A stretch of 64,000 nt of DNA from Pseudomonas paraeruginosa PA7 (lineage in GTDB: Bacteria > Pseudomonadota > Gammaproteobacteria > Pseudomonadales > Pseudomonadaceae). Location of the stretch: assembly GCF_000017205.1 (NCBI RefSeq), contig NC_009656.1:1616001-1680000 (forward strand). Reading direction: 5' to 3'. The notes beneath the pieces were generated by a model. That model was not told the DNA's origin, did no database searches, and saw only the letters and a list, made by a program, of their open reading frames with translations. This document shows positions 1-9,588 of the stretch, in pieces. Within the stretch, counting starts at the first letter, position 1; every line of letters begins with the position of its first letter. Made by a program: the position numbers and the translations under genes.

Positions 1-195
1 CACCCGTTGCAGGAGCAGCAGCCAGCAGGCCAGTCCGAGTCCGAGGGCGAGCAGCGCCAGCCACGGCCACGGACTGCGCAGGCGCGCCGCCCAGCCGTCG
101 GCGGCGACCAGGCGCCAGTGCTCCACGGTGAGCTTCTGCGCAACCTGGCCGAGGCCGGTCATGAGCAGGGTGGCGAGCAGCAGCGCGGCGCTCAT
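1..195 (-). CDS. arnE: ArnE, subunit of the undecaprenyl-phosphate-L-Ara4N flippase (C-terminal part beyond window edge)
   Basis: Only the first 65 codons are in the window; the gene runs off the left edge. The peptide starts [20 protein letters not shown], a first membrane segment, then has a short polar loop and a second hydrophobic stretch near residues 44-62. This is the layout of the small four-helix EmrE-like proteins ArnE/ArnF, which are known to move undecaprenyl-phosphate-L-Ara4N across the inner membrane. The ATG overlaps the arnT stop by four bases (ATGA), so it is the sixth gene of arnBCADTEF and translationally coupled. ArnF should follow outside the window. Confidence 0.9.
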   Translation of the reverse strand, partial: MSAALLLATLLMTGLGQVAQKLTVEHWRLVAADGWAARLRSPWPWLALLALGLGLACWLLLLQRV

Positions 196-1841
196 GGGCG
201 CACCTGCGGCAGGACCGCCAGGACCAGGTTGCCGTTCCGGTAGCGTTCGCCGTCGCCCGGCAACAGCGCCAGTTGGTAGCGGTCGCTAGCGCTGTTGATC
301 CGCAGCAGCACGGCAACCGAGCCGTCCTGGCGTGCCCGCCAGAGCCACTGGCGGATGTCTGCCAAGGGCACGCTGCGCTGGCTGTGCTCGGGGTAGGAGA
401 GGCCGTACTTCAGCTCGCCGCGCGTGTCGTAGAGCGTCACGTCGCCACGGCGCAGGCGCCAGGCGAGGGCCGAGGCGGCGCCGAGGTCGTTGCTCAGCAG
501 ATGGCGGGCGCCGGTCAGTTCGTCGAGGTGTTCGGCGACGAACAGGTCGGGGGTCTTGTTCTGCACCACCTGGTTGGGCATCGCCGCCGGCAGCAGCGCG
601 ATCAGTACCCAGCTCGCCAGCAGCGGCGCGGCCCAGGCGCGTAGCGGGTAGCGCCACTGGGCGAGGCCGGCGGCGGCCCAGGCGCCGATCACCAGCAGGA
701 CCAGGAACAGCTCGAAGGGTTCTTCCTGGTACACCGGCTTGCGCAGTTGCAGGTAGGCCAGGGCCGCCAGCGCGAGGAGCGCCAGGCCCAGGTTGAGCAG
801 CCCGTTGCCGCGCAGCGCGAGGCTGTCCGCCTGGCGCAGCCGCTGCACCAGGGCGTGGCCCATGAGCAGCGCCAGCGGCAGCAGGCAGGGCATGATGTAG
901 GTCGGCAGCTTGCCCCGGCTCAGGCTGAAGAACGCCAGCGGCAACAGCAGCCATAGCGCGAGGAACGCCACCGGCGGCTGGTGCCGCTCGTGCCAGGCCT
1001 GGCGCAGCGCGCTCGGCAGCAGGCCGCTCCAGGGCAGGCAGGCGACCGCCAGCAGCGGCAGGTAGAACCACCACGGGCGAGAGTGCTGGGCATCTTCGCC
1101 GGCGAAGCGGCGGATGTGTTCGTGCCAGAAGAAGAATCGCCAGTAGTCCGCTTCCCGCGCATGCACGGCGAGCGCCCAGGGCAGGCAGACGAGTAGCGCC
1201 ACTAGCACCGCCAGCGCGCCGTAGCCGAGCAGCTCGCGCCAGCGCCGCTGCCAGAGCATGTAGGGCAGGGCGACCAGCACCGGCAGCAGCCAGGCGAGGA
1301 AGCCCTTGGTCAGGAAGCCCATGCCGCAGGCGAGGCCGAGCAGGGTCCAGCCGAGGAGGCGCGCGCGGCGGCTCCCCGCGTCGAGGGCGTACCACAGCGC
1401 CACCAGGCTCAGGTTGACCCAGAAGGTGAATTGAGGGTCGAGGTTGGCGTAGCCGGACTGCCCGGCGATCAACCCGAAGCTGGCGTAGAGCAGCGCGCAC
1501 GCCAGGCTGGTGCGCGGGTCCCGCCACAGGCGGCGGGCCAGCAGGTAGGCGAGCAGGACGCTGAGGGCGGTGGCGACGACCGAGGCGATGCGCACGCCGA
1601 ACAGGTTTTCGCCGAAGACCGCCTGACCGAGGGCGATCATCCAGTAGCCGGCGACCGGCTTCTCGAAGTAGCGCAGGCCGAGGAAGTGCGGCGACACCCA
1701 GTCGCCGCCCAGCAGCATCGCCTGGCTGATCTGCGCGTAGCGGGTCTCGTCGGGAATCCACAGGCCATGGTTGCTCAGCGGAACCAGGTAGAACAGGCCG
1801 AAGGCGATCAGCAGCAGTGACCAGGTCTGGCGGCGGTTCAT
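192..1841 (-). CDS. arnT: ArnT, undecaprenyl-phosphate-L-Ara4N:lipid A transferase
   Basis: 549 residues, the usual length. This inner-membrane glycosyltransferase moves L-Ara4N from undecaprenyl phosphate to lipid A phosphates on the periplasmic side, lowering the negative surface charge and giving polymyxin resistance. The N terminus ([20 protein letters not shown]) is a membrane helix, followed by the family signature IPDETRYAQ and the FEKPVAGYW region. About a dozen hydrophobic segments come next and then a soluble periplasmic C-terminal domain. The ATG at 1841 was chosen because it overlaps the arnD stop by four bases; the open frame extends far upstream, but inside arnD. Its end overlaps the arnE start. 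Confidence 0.96.
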   Translation of the reverse strand: MNRRQTWSLLLIAFGLFYLVPLSNHGLWIPDETRYAQISQAMLLGGDWVSPHFLGLRYFEKPVAGYWMIALGQAVFGENLFGVRIASVVATALSVLLAYLLARRLWRDPRTSLACALLYASFGLIAGQSGYANLDPQFTFWVNLSLVALWYALDAGSRRARLLGWTLLGLACGMGFLTKGFLAWLLPVLVALPYMLWQRRWRELLGYGALAVLVALLVCLPWALAVHAREADYWRFFFWHEHIRRFAGEDAQHSRPWWFYLPLLAVACLPWSGLLPSALRQAWHERHQPPVAFLALWLLLPLAFFSLSRGKLPTYIMPCLLPLALLMGHALVQRLRQADSLALRGNGLLNLGLALLALAALAYLQLRKPVYQEEPFELFLVLLVIGAWAAAGLAQWRYPLRAWAAPLLASWVLIALLPAAMPNQVVQNKTPDLFVAEHLDELTGARHLLSNDLGAASALAWRLRRGDVTLYDTRGELKYGLSYPEHSQRSVPLADIRQWLWRARQDGSVAVLLRINSASDRYQLALLPGDGERYRNGNLVLAVLPQVRP

Positions 1842-2725
1842 GGCTGGCGCACTCCCAGCCAGCCCTCGCGACCGGCCAGACGGCCGCGCACCAGTTCGGC
1901 CAGCGGCAGGCTGCGTGGATCGTCCGGCAGCAGTTCGCCCAACGGGCGGAAGCGGATGCCACGCCGTTCGGCGCGCCGCAGCAGTTCGCGGAATGCCGGG
2001 GCGAGGAGCAGCCCCTCGACCTCGGCGTGGATGGTGTAGACGTTGTCGCGCCCAGCGGCGAAGCGTTCCAGGATGAAGTCGTTGTAGGCCTCGCGCGGCA
2101 GGCCGGGACCGACCACCTCGTCGAAGGTCGGCAGGTTCACCGGCACCTGCGGGATGCCGGGGCTGCCGTCGGCCAGGCGCGGGCGGAACGCGCCGCGTCC
2201 GCGGCAGTCGCTGTTGTAGCGGAAACCGAAGGGCTGCTTGGCCTCGACCACCCGGCCGTCGGCGCGCCAGCCGGCGGCGGCGGAACAGCGCACCGGCTGG
2301 CCGAGGATGTCCGCCAGGCAATCGCTGCCGCGGCGGATCTGCTCGCCGAGCTGCTGCGCGCTCCAGACGCCGGCGTGGGTCTGCCAGGCATGGTGGTCCC
2401 AGGCATGCAGGCCGACCTCGTGGCCGGCGGCCTGGGTCCGCCGCATCAGCGGGCCGAGTTCGCGGCCGATCGGCTTGCCCGGCCAGGCGGTGCCGGCCAG
2501 CAGGATGTCCCAGCCATACAGGCTGGCGGCGCGCGAGCGGAGCATCTTCCAGAGGAACGCCGGGCGCGCCAGGCGCCAGAGGTGGCGGCCCATGTTGTCC
2601 GGGCCGACGCTGAAGAAGAAGGTCGCCTTCAGCCCGGCTTCGTCGAGCAGGTCGAGCAGCCGCGGCACCCCGTCGCGGGTGCCGCGGAAGGTGTCGACGT
2701 CGATGCGCAGGCCGGCCTGGATCAC
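1838..2725 (-). CDS. arnD: ArnD, undecaprenyl-phosphate-4-deoxy-4-formamido-L-arabinose deformylase
   Basis: 295 residues, GTG start. It removes the formyl group from undecaprenyl-phosphate-L-Ara4FN before flipping. It is a NodB-type polysaccharide deacetylase domain protein: the metal/catalytic motif [15 protein letters not shown] lies near residues 5-20, the second metal motif LHAWDHHAW near 120-130, and a late motif IHAEVEG follows. The GTG at 2725 is chosen because it overlaps the arnA TGA (GTGA) and starts just before the conserved domain; no ATG lies before the catalytic Asp in this frame without entering arnA. It is the fourth gene of the operon. Confidence 0.95.
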   Translation of the reverse strand: MIQAGLRIDVDTFRGTRDGVPRLLDLLDEAGLKATFFFSVGPDNMGRHLWRLARPAFLWKMLRSRAASLYGWDILLAGTAWPGKPIGRELGPLMRRTQAAGHEVGLHAWDHHAWQTHAGVWSAQQLGEQIRRGSDCLADILGQPVRCSAAAGWRADGRVVEAKQPFGFRYNSDCRGRGAFRPRLADGSPGIPQVPVNLPTFDEVVGPGLPREAYNDFILERFAAGRDNVYTIHAEVEGLLLAPAFRELLRRAERRGIRFRPLGELLPDDPRSLPLAELVRGRLAGREGWLGVRQP

Positions 2726-4710
2726 GCCTGAGCCTCGCGCTCGCGGAGCGCTTCGTGGAGGAAGAAGTCGAGGGTCTTGCCGATGGTCTCGCGCAGTTCG
2801 ATGGCGGGCTGCCAGTCGAGCAGGCGCCGGGCGTTTTCGATGCTCGGCTTGCGGTGGGCCACGTCCTGGTAGCCGTCGCCGTAGAAGCTGCGGCTCTCCA
2901 CCTCGCGAAAGCCGGCGAAGGGCGGGAACTGCGCGCGCAGCGGGTGGGCCTCGAACTGGCGCAGCAGTTCCTCGCCGAGCTGGCGGATGCTCGCCTCGTT
3001 GTCCGGGTTGCCGATGTTGACGATCTGCCCGTCGCAGCGGCCGTCGCGGTTGTCGATGATCCGCGCGAGGGCCTCGATGCCGTCGTCGACGTCGGTGAAG
3101 CAGCGCTTCTGCGCGCCGCCGTCGACCAGGCGGATCGGCGTGCCTTCGACCAGGTGCAGGATGAGCTGGGTGATCGCCCGCGAGCTGCCGATCCGCGCCG
3201 ACTCCAGGCGGTCCAGGCGCGGGCCCATCCAGTTGAACGGACGGAACAGGGTGAAGCGCAGGCCCTGCTGGCCGTAGGCCCAGATCACCCGGTCGAGCAA
3301 CTGCTTGGACACCGAGTAGATCCAGCGCTGCTTGTTGATCGGCCCGACCACCAGGTTCGAGCGGTCTTCGTCGAAGTCCGGGTCCTGGCACATGCCGTAG
3401 ACCTCGGAGGTGGAAGGGAACACCACGCGTTTGCCGTATTTCACGCAGTAGCGGACGATCCGCAGGTTTTCCTCGAAGTCCAGTTCGAACACCCGCAGCG
3501 GGTTGCGCGTGTACTCGATGGGCGTGGCGATGGCTACCAGTGGCAGGATCACGTCGCATTTCTTCACATGGTATTCGAGCCACTCCGAATGGATGCCGAT
3601 GTCGCCTTCGACGAAGTGGAAATGCGGGTCGGCCTTGAGCCTTTCGATGGCGTCGGAGCCGATGTCCATGCCGTGGACCTCGTAGCGACCGTCGCGCAGC
3701 AGGCGTTCGGACAGGTGGTTGCCGATGAAACCGTTGACCCCGAGGATCAGCACCCGCGTGCGGCGCTGCGGGCCGGACGCCGGGCCGCGCAGGCGCGCGC
3801 CCTCGACCAGGCCCAGCTCGGTGGCCAGTTGCGTGCCGGCCAGGTACAGGCCGCGCTCGCCGCGCTGGCCGAAGCGCAGCACCAGCGAGTCCTCGCCGCA
3901 GGCGATCCGCAGCGGGTCGCAGGACAGTACGCTGCCCGGCTCGCGGCCGTGGTTGCCGGCGACCACCTCGGCGCTCCAGACGATCAGCTTCTGCTCGCCG
4001 ACCTGGCAGAAGGCGCCGGGGTAGGGCTGGGTCACCGCGCGTACCAGGTCGTACAGCTGCCGTGCCGGCCTGTGCCAGTCGAGCAGGCCGTCCGCCGCGG
4101 TGCGCCGGCCGAAGTGGCTGGCCTGGCTCTCGTCCTGCTCGACTTCCGGCAGCACGCCGAGGGCGAGCAGCGGCAGGCTGTCGCGCAGCAGGGCGCCGGC
4201 GGCCTTGCGCAGCTTGCCGTGCAGGCTCAGGGCGGTGTCCTCGGGGTCGATGGCGACGGCCTGCTGGGCGAGGATCGGCCCGGCGTCGGCGCGCTCGACC
4301 ATGCGATGCAGGGTCACCCCGGTCTGCGTTTCGCCGTTGACCAGTACCCAGTTCGCCGGTGCGCGTCCGCGGTAGCGCGGCAGCAGCGAACCGTGCAGGT
4401 TGTAGGCGCCGCGTGCGGCGCAGGCGAGCAGCTCGGCGCCGAGCAGGCGGCGGTAGTAGAAGGAGAACAGGAAGTCCGGGCGCAGTTGGCGGATACGCTC
4501 CAGCCACAGCGGATGGTTCACGTCCTCGGGCGCGTGCAGCGCAATGCCGCGCTCGGCGCAGAGGCGTGCGACCGAGGCGTAGAAGGTGTTTTCCCGTGGG
4601 TCGTCGGCATGGGTGAAGACGGCGGCGATCTCGTAGCCGGCATTGAGCAGGGCTTCGATACCGGTGCAACCGATGTCGTGGTAGGCGAAGACGACGGCTT
4701 TCGAGGTCAT
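2722..4710 (-). CDS. arnA: ArnA, bifunctional UDP-L-Ara4N formyltransferase / UDP-glucuronate decarboxylase
   Basis: 662 residues. The N-terminal ~300 residues are a formyltransferase with the formyl-folate motif [15 protein letters not shown] (catalytic Asn and His). The C-terminal ~340 residues are an extended SDR oxidative decarboxylase with the NAD motif [10 protein letters not shown] and the YSVSK catalytic Tyr/Lys. The two halves catalyse the first and third steps of UDP-L-Ara4N formation: decarboxylation of UDP-glucuronate to the 4-keto-pentose, and N-formylation after ArnB transamination. It overlaps arnC upstream (ATGA) and arnD downstream (GTGA). The fusion is normal for the family. 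Confidence 0.97.
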   Translation of the reverse strand: MTSKAVVFAYHDIGCTGIEALLNAGYEIAAVFTHADDPRENTFYASVARLCAERGIALHAPEDVNHPLWLERIRQLRPDFLFSFYYRRLLGAELLACAARGAYNLHGSLLPRYRGRAPANWVLVNGETQTGVTLHRMVERADAGPILAQQAVAIDPEDTALSLHGKLRKAAGALLRDSLPLLALGVLPEVEQDESQASHFGRRTAADGLLDWHRPARQLYDLVRAVTQPYPGAFCQVGEQKLIVWSAEVVAGNHGREPGSVLSCDPLRIACGEDSLVLRFGQRGERGLYLAGTQLATELGLVEGARLRGPASGPQRRTRVLILGVNGFIGNHLSERLLRDGRYEVHGMDIGSDAIERLKADPHFHFVEGDIGIHSEWLEYHVKKCDVILPLVAIATPIEYTRNPLRVFELDFEENLRIVRYCVKYGKRVVFPSTSEVYGMCQDPDFDEDRSNLVVGPINKQRWIYSVSKQLLDRVIWAYGQQGLRFTLFRPFNWMGPRLDRLESARIGSSRAITQLILHLVEGTPIRLVDGGAQKRCFTDVDDGIEALARIIDNRDGRCDGQIVNIGNPDNEASIRQLGEELLRQFEAHPLRAQFPPFAGFREVESRSFYGDGYQDVAHRKPSIENARRLLDWQPAIELRETIGKTLDFFLHEALREREAQA

Positions 4711-5726
4711 GGCGTGGAAGGCTCGCTGGATGAAGAGGTGAAACCGGCCCGCTGCAGGGCCGAGGGAAGCGCGGAAGGTGCGGCGCGGACCACGCGCTCG
4801 ATGAAGAAGCGCGGCCGTGCGCGAACGTCGCTGTACATGCGCCCGAGGTACTCGCCGAGCAGGCCCATGCCGAGCAACTGCACGCCGCTGAACATGAACA
4901 GCACGGCGAACAGCACGAACAGGCCGTTACCGGCCCAGGCGGCGCCGAAGGCCAGGCGCAGCACGAGGAGGAACAGGGCGAAGAGGAAGCCGGCCAGGGC
5001 CATGCCGCCGCCGACCAGGCTGAGCAGGCGCAGCGGCGTGGTGGTCATGCAGGTGACCAGGTCGAACATCAGGTTGAGCAGGCGCATCGCGCTGTATTTC
5101 GATTCGCCGTGGGCGCGCTCGGCGTGGGCGACGCGGATCTCGCAGGTATGCCGGGCGAAGCCGTTTGCGAGGATCGGAATGAAGGTGCTGCGTTCGCGGC
5201 AGGCCAGCATCGCTTCGACGATGCTGCGCCGGTAGGCGCGCAGCATGCAGCCGTAGTCGTGCATGGCAACCCCGGTGGAGCGCTGCACCGCCAGGTTCAC
5301 CAGGCGCGACGGCCAGCGCCGCCAGGCGGAATCGCGGCGATTGTCGCGGATGCTGCCGACCACGTCGTAGCCCTGCGCGGCGCGTTCCACCAGGCGCGGG
5401 ATTTCCTCAGGCGGGTTCTGCAGGTCGGCGTCGAGGGTGATCACCAAGTCGCCGCGCGACTGCTCGAAGCCGGCGAGGATCGCCGCGTGCTGGCCGTAGT
5501 TGCGGTTGAGGATCACCGCCACCACGGCGCAGCCGTCGCGTTCGGCGGCGGCCTGCAAGAGTTCCGCGGAGCGGTCGCGACTGCCGTCGTCGACCAGCAC
5601 GATCTCGAAGGCGCGGCCCAGCGAGCGACAGGCAGCCTCGGTGCGGCGCAGCAGTTCGGGCAGGCTGGCTTCCTCGTTGTAGACCGGGATGACCACCGAG
5701 ACCAGGTCGATCGGATAGGGCTTCAT
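4707..5726 (-). CDS. arnC: ArnC, undecaprenyl-phosphate 4-deoxy-4-formamido-L-arabinose transferase
   Basis: 339 residues from the ATG at 5726. This GT2 glycosyltransferase puts formylated L-Ara4N onto undecaprenyl phosphate at the cytoplasmic face. Visible motifs are [16 protein letters not shown] at the N terminus, LVDDGSRD, and the metal-binding [13 protein letters not shown]. Two hydrophobic segments near residues 235-300 are the membrane anchor typical of DPM1/ArnC proteins. The frame is open further upstream, but that part lies inside arnB; the ATG overlapping the arnB stop is the coupled start. ArnC ends overlapping arnA. Confidence 0.96.
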
Positions 5727-6871
5727 CGACGTTTCTCCAGGATGTCCTCGATGGCGCGGGCGACGCGCTCGATGTCGTCGTCGCGCATGTCGGGGAACAG
5801 CGGGATGGAGCACAGGCGGGCCGAGTTCCACTCGCTGTTGGGCAGGCTCAGGCGCGGCTGGCGCTGGCGGTAGTAGTGGTGCAGGTGACTGGCGATGAAA
5901 TGGATGCCGCTACCGATGCCGCGCGCCTTCAGGGCTTCCATGAAGGCGTCGCGGCCCAGGCCGCAGGCCTCGGCGTCGATGCGCAGGATGAACAGGTGCC
6001 AGGCGTGGCGCTGCGCGTGCGCGGGCAGGCCGAGCGGCGCCAGCGGCAGGCCGGCGAGGCGTTCCAGGTAGCGTTCGGCGAGGGCCTGGCGGCGCGCGTT
6101 GAGCGCGTCCAGGCGCTTGAGCTGGACCAGCGCGAGGGCGGCGTTGAGGTCGGCCAGGTTGTATTTGAAACCGGGCTCGATCACTTCCGCCTGCGGCTTG
6201 CGTCCATGGCTCAGGCGGTCGTAGGCATCGACCCCGAGGCCGTGGAACTTGAGGCGGCGGACCCGTTCGGCGAGGGCACTGTCGTCGCTGACGAACATCG
6301 CGCCTTCGGCGCAGGTCAGGTTCTTGATCGCGTGGAAGGAAAAGATCGCCGTGCCGCGGGCGCCTACCGGGCGCCCGCGGTATTCGCTGCCGACCGCGTG
6401 GGCGGCGTCCTCGACCAGGGCGATGCCGTGGCGCCCGGCGACCGTGCGCAGGCCTTCGAGATCCAGGGTGGAGCCGGCGTAGTGAACCGGCACGATGGCG
6501 CGGGTGCGCGGGCCGATGGCGGCTTCCACTGCCTGCGCCGAACACATCAGGGTGTCGCGGTCGACGTCGACGAACACCGGGGTGGCGCCGAGCAGGGTGA
6601 TGACGTTGGCGGTGGAGACCCAGGTCAGCGACGGCGTGATCACTTCGTCGCCGGGGCCGATGCCCAGCGCCAGCAGGGTGACGTGCAGGGCGCCGGTGGC
6701 CGAGGATAGCGCCACCGCGTGGCGGCAGCCGAGGCGTTCGGCGAAGCGCTGTTCGAGCTCCTGGTTCTGCGGCCCGGTGGTGATCCAGCCGGAACGCAGG
6801 ACCTGCTCCACGGCGGCGATTTCGTCCTCGCCGATGCTTGGCCGGGAGAATGGCAGAAAGTCCAGTGACAT
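5723..6871 (-). CDS. arnB: ArnB, UDP-4-amino-4-deoxy-L-arabinose--oxoglutarate aminotransferase
   Basis: 382 residues, first gene of the operon. This PLP enzyme of the DegT/DnrJ/EryC1 family transfers the amino group from glutamate to UDP-4-keto-arabinose. The PLP lysine sits in [14 protein letters not shown], with the cofactor-binding [11 protein letters not shown] upstream and the substrate motif [12 protein letters not shown] downstream. The N terminus begins [17 protein letters not shown], typical of the family. The promoter and the three response-regulator-like boxes described separately lie within about 115 bases upstream. The stop overlaps arnC. Confidence 0.97.
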
Positions 6872-6912
6872 GTAATGAAGCCTCGGTACTGGGAGGGCGG
6901 TACGAAGAGGTT

Positions 6913-6984
6913 ATTTATATGTCGCTGAATGCTGCCTGAACGTTTGTTAAGACTGGCTTAACGTCGCCTGAATGAATGCTGAAT
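6913..6984 (-). promoter_or_regulatory. arn operon promoter with PmrA-type box and two flanking direct-repeat boxes
   Basis: A palindromic site GTTAAG-N5-CTTAAC (6946-6962) fits the known PmrA consensus of two TTAAG half-sites. On the minus strand it is flanked by GTTCAG-N5-ATTCAG (6925-6941) and ATTCAG-N5-ATTCAG (6968-6984). The three 17-bp boxes are centred 21-22 bp apart. A candidate -10 (TATAAA, minus strand of 6914-6919) follows the proximal box. In this species arn is known to respond to several two-component systems (PmrAB, PhoPQ, ParRS, CprRS, ColRS). Which of them uses the flanking boxes is inference. Confidence 0.65.
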
Positions 6985-7169
6985 GAAGTTGGATAATCTG
7001 TAGGAATTGCTTGGAGCTAAAGAAATAGCGGGCTTCAGCTGTTTATTCAGGCATTTTTGATGTTTGCGGGAATGGCTCTTTGAATTTCCAGGGGGATTAT
7101 CTTGCAGACTCTTTTAAATAATTAGAGGCAGGTGCCGGAAACAGAGCCGTATATCGAAAGGGAGCCGGC

Positions 7170-7210
7170 AGGAAAAGAAAAACCCCCGCCGGATCGCTCC
7201 GTCGGGGGTT
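7170..7210 (-). terminator. Rho-independent terminator of the alginate operon
   Basis: A 13-bp stem with one mismatch (7181-7193 with 7198-7210, core CCCCCG/CGGGGG) and a TCGC loop is followed on the minus strand by a T-rich run read from 7182 down to 7171. It lies 15 bases past the algA stop. Confidence 0.88.
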
Positions 7211-7225
7211 GCCGGAAAAGCCGCT

Positions 7226-8671
7226 TCAGCGGCTGCCGGCGACCACTTGCAGGGCCGGTTCGGCGGTGCGCCCGTAGACGTCCTCCAGGCGCTCGATATC
7301 GTCCTCGCCGAGGTAGCTGCCGGACTGCACCTCGATGATCTCCAGCGGGATCTTGCCGGGGTTGGCCAGGCGGTGCACGGAGGCGATCGGGATGTAGGTC
7401 GACTGGTTCTCGGTGAGCAGGAAGGTCTTGTCATCGCAGGTCACCTGGGCGGTGCCGGAAACCACGATCCAGTGCTCGGCGCGGTGGTGGTGCATCTGCA
7501 GCGAGAGGCGCGCGCCGGGTTTCACGGTGATGTGCTTGACCTGGAAGCGGCCGCCCATGTCCACCGAGTCGTAGGAGCCCCACGGACGGTAGACCTCGCA
7601 GTGGTTCTGGGTCTCGCTGCGGCCCTGGGCGTCGAGGTCCTTGACCACGTGCTTGACGTCCTGCACCCGGTCCTTGTGGGCGATCATCATGGCATCCTTG
7701 GTTTCCACCACCACGATGTCCTCCAGGCCGATCACCGAGACCAGCTTGCCGTTGCCGTGCACCAGGCAGTTGTGGCTGTCGTGGACCAGCACGTCGCCCT
7801 TGGTGACGTTGCCGTTGGCGTCCTTGGCGTGCACGTCCCAGATCGACGACCAGCTGCCGACGTCGTTCCAGCCGGCGGACAGCGGCACCACGCAGGCGCG
7901 CGAGGTCTTCTCCATCACCGCGTAGTCGATGGAATTGTCCGGGCAGCACTCGAAGGTGGCGGCGTCGATGTTCACCAGGTCGCCGTCGTGCTGGCTGCGC
8001 TCCAGGGCCAGCAGGCAGGTGTCATAGATGTCGGCGTCGTGCTTCTTCAGTTCTTCCAGGTAGCGGCTGGCGCGGAACAGGAACATGCCGCTGTTCCAGT
8101 AGTAGCCGCCGGCGGCGACGAACTCGCGGGCGTGGGCTTCATCGGGTTTCTCGACGAAGCTCTGCACCCGGCTGACGCCTTCCGGCAGTTGCGTATCGGC
8201 GCTCGCCCGGATGTAGCCGTAGCCGGTCTCGGGGCGGCTGGCGGGAATGCCGAAGAGCACCATCTCGCCCTTTTCGGCGGCGTTGGTGGCCAGCGCCAGG
8301 GCCTGCTGGAAGGCGCGCTGGTCCTCGATCACGTGGTCGGCGGGAAGGATCAGCAGCAGTTCGTCGCGGCCTTCGGCGACCAGTTTCATCGCGGCGATGG
8401 CCACCGCCGGCGCGGTGTTGCGGCCGAAGGGTTCGAGCAGGATCGCCTGGCTCGCCAGGTTTTGCGCCTCCAGCTGTTCCTGGACGATGAAGCGGTGCTC
8501 CTTGTTGCACACCAGCAGCGGCGCCTGCATGCCGTCGAAGGCCAGGCGCTTGATGGTCTGCTGGAACAGGGTGTCGTCGCCGGTAAGGGCGAGGAACTGC
8601 TTGGGGTACTGCTTGCGGGAAAGAGGCCAGAGTCGCGAGCCGCTGCCACCGGAAAGGATTACTGGGATCAT
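7226..8671 (-). CDS. algA: AlgA, phosphomannose isomerase / GDP-mannose pyrophosphorylase
   Basis: 481 residues from the ATG at 8671, preceded by AAGGAG; a longer in-frame start exists 25 codons upstream but lacks this. It is bifunctional. The N-terminal nucleotidyltransferase has the signature MIPVILSGGSGSRLWPLSRK and FVEKPD, and makes GDP-mannose. The C-terminal cupin domain (LSLQMHHHRAEHW with metal-binding His) is the phosphomannose isomerase. It provides the first and third steps toward GDP-mannuronate; AlgD does the last. It is the final gene of the alginate operon, just before the terminator. Confidence 0.97.
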   Translation of the reverse strand: MIPVILSGGSGSRLWPLSRKQYPKQFLALTGDDTLFQQTIKRLAFDGMQAPLLVCNKEHRFIVQEQLEAQNLASQAILLEPFGRNTAPAVAIAAMKLVAEGRDELLLILPADHVIEDQRAFQQALALATNAAEKGEMVLFGIPASRPETGYGYIRASADTQLPEGVSRVQSFVEKPDEAHAREFVAAGGYYWNSGMFLFRASRYLEELKKHDADIYDTCLLALERSQHDGDLVNIDAATFECCPDNSIDYAVMEKTSRACVVPLSAGWNDVGSWSSIWDVHAKDANGNVTKGDVLVHDSHNCLVHGNGKLVSVIGLEDIVVVETKDAMMIAHKDRVQDVKHVVKDLDAQGRSETQNHCEVYRPWGSYDSVDMGGRFQVKHITVKPGARLSLQMHHHRAEHWIVVSGTAQVTCDDKTFLLTENQSTYIPIASVHRLANPGKIPLEIIEVQSGSYLGEDDIERLEDVYGRTAEPALQVVAGSR

Positions 8672-8867
8672 GTTGTTTCTCCTTGAAGCGATGCGTCTGT
8701 CTAGGGATCCCGCCGCGCGGCGGGATATCTCGTTACCGGGCTCCACGGAGCCCCGGGTGACCTCTCCAGTGCGCTCCTTCTGCGGGAGCGCTGACGGTTG
8801 GTGCGCCGGTGTCGGGCCGGTCTTGTTGTGTGGAATGCCGGGAGGGGCGAGCCCCTCCCGGTCGCTC

Positions 8868-9518
8868 TCAATCCGCCTTCACCGGGCGCTTGACCCAGAC
8901 CGGCGAGAGCTTGCCGCCGCTGCCGGTGACGTACAGGCAGACCACCTCGCCGCGGGCCAGGGTGACCGGCTTCAGGTCGCTGACCTTCCTGCTGCCGTCG
9001 AACAGCGCCAGGTTCACCTTCACCGGGTTGATCTCGCGGTCGCCGTGGCTTTGCGGGCCGACGTCCTTGACCACGTCGGTCTTGCCGTCGGCGGTCTTCA
9101 GGGTCAGCTTCGAACCGCTGAGGTTCTGCACCCGCACCAGCGCCTTCTGCTTGTTCTTGAACGGCGGCTCGGCCACCAGCTGCGGCTTGCCGCCGGGCTG
9201 GCTGACCAGGGTGTAGTAGCTGTCCGGGTCGAGTTTGACCGGCAGGCTCTGCTGGCCGACCTGGGCGGTGTAGCTGCCGGGGGGGAGGAACTTGAAGTCG
9301 CTGGAGCCGAGCGGCGCGACGTCGTTCAGGCTGGTGCTGCCGACCGACACGTCGAGCTCGCTGTTGCCGGCGTTGTAGGCGCGGACGAAGGCCGAGCCCT
9401 TGGGTGCCTGGGGCCCGTACAGGGCGCCTTCGTCGGCCTGCGCGGCGAACGCGGCGACGCCGAGGGAAAGGGCGCAGGCCAGGCGGGTCCAGGTGTGGCG
9501 GCGGGTCATCGGGTTCAT
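8868..9518 (-). CDS. algF: AlgF, alginate O-acetylation protein
   Basis: 216 residues with a signal peptide (MNPMTRRHTWTRLACALSLG then AAFAAQA), so periplasmic. It is required with AlgI and AlgJ for O-acetylation of mannuronate residues. The mature protein is beta-rich and shows no catalytic motif I can identify; an adaptor role in acetyl transfer is known from the family. It sits between algJ and algA, with a 196-base gap to algA that contains no gene. Confidence 0.95.
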   Translation of the reverse strand: MNPMTRRHTWTRLACALSLGVAAFAAQADEGALYGPQAPKGSAFVRAYNAGNSELDVSVGSTSLNDVAPLGSSDFKFLPPGSYTAQVGQQSLPVKLDPDSYYTLVSQPGGKPQLVAEPPFKNKQKALVRVQNLSGSKLTLKTADGKTDVVKDVGPQSHGDREINPVKVNLALFDGSRKVSDLKPVTLARGEVVCLYVTGSGGKLSPVWVKRPVKAD

Positions 9519-9588
9519 GGGTATTCCTCCGTTGCTTCTTCTTCAGCGGGGCGTTCGGCCCCGGGTAAACAGCCTTGGCTGTGTTCGT

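Larger units (their letters stand above)
6872..7225. other. Intergenic region between arnB and algA
   Basis: This 354-base gene-free stretch has clearly lower GC than its neighbours. From left to right it holds the arnB ribosome-binding region, the arn promoter boxes (6913-6984), an AT-rich segment (about 6985-7140) in which I see no gene, and the alginate operon terminator (7170-7210). Confidence 0.8.

Noticed and set aside
286-1962. Long Arg/Pro/Ala-rich open frames opposite or alongside arn, alg, rnf and mex genes
   Set aside because: They are typical shadows of GC-rich coding DNA with no domain, no start signal and full overlap with a confirmed gene.
192-2321. Long version of ArnT with 160 additional N-terminal residues
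   Set aside because: The extra part is an alternate frame of arnD; the ATG coupled to the arnD stop gives the family length.
7040-7066. Two TGTTTA-like hexamers suggesting a PhoP box before arnB
   Set aside because: They are 15 bases apart rather than 5, the second is TGTTTG, and they point away from arnB.
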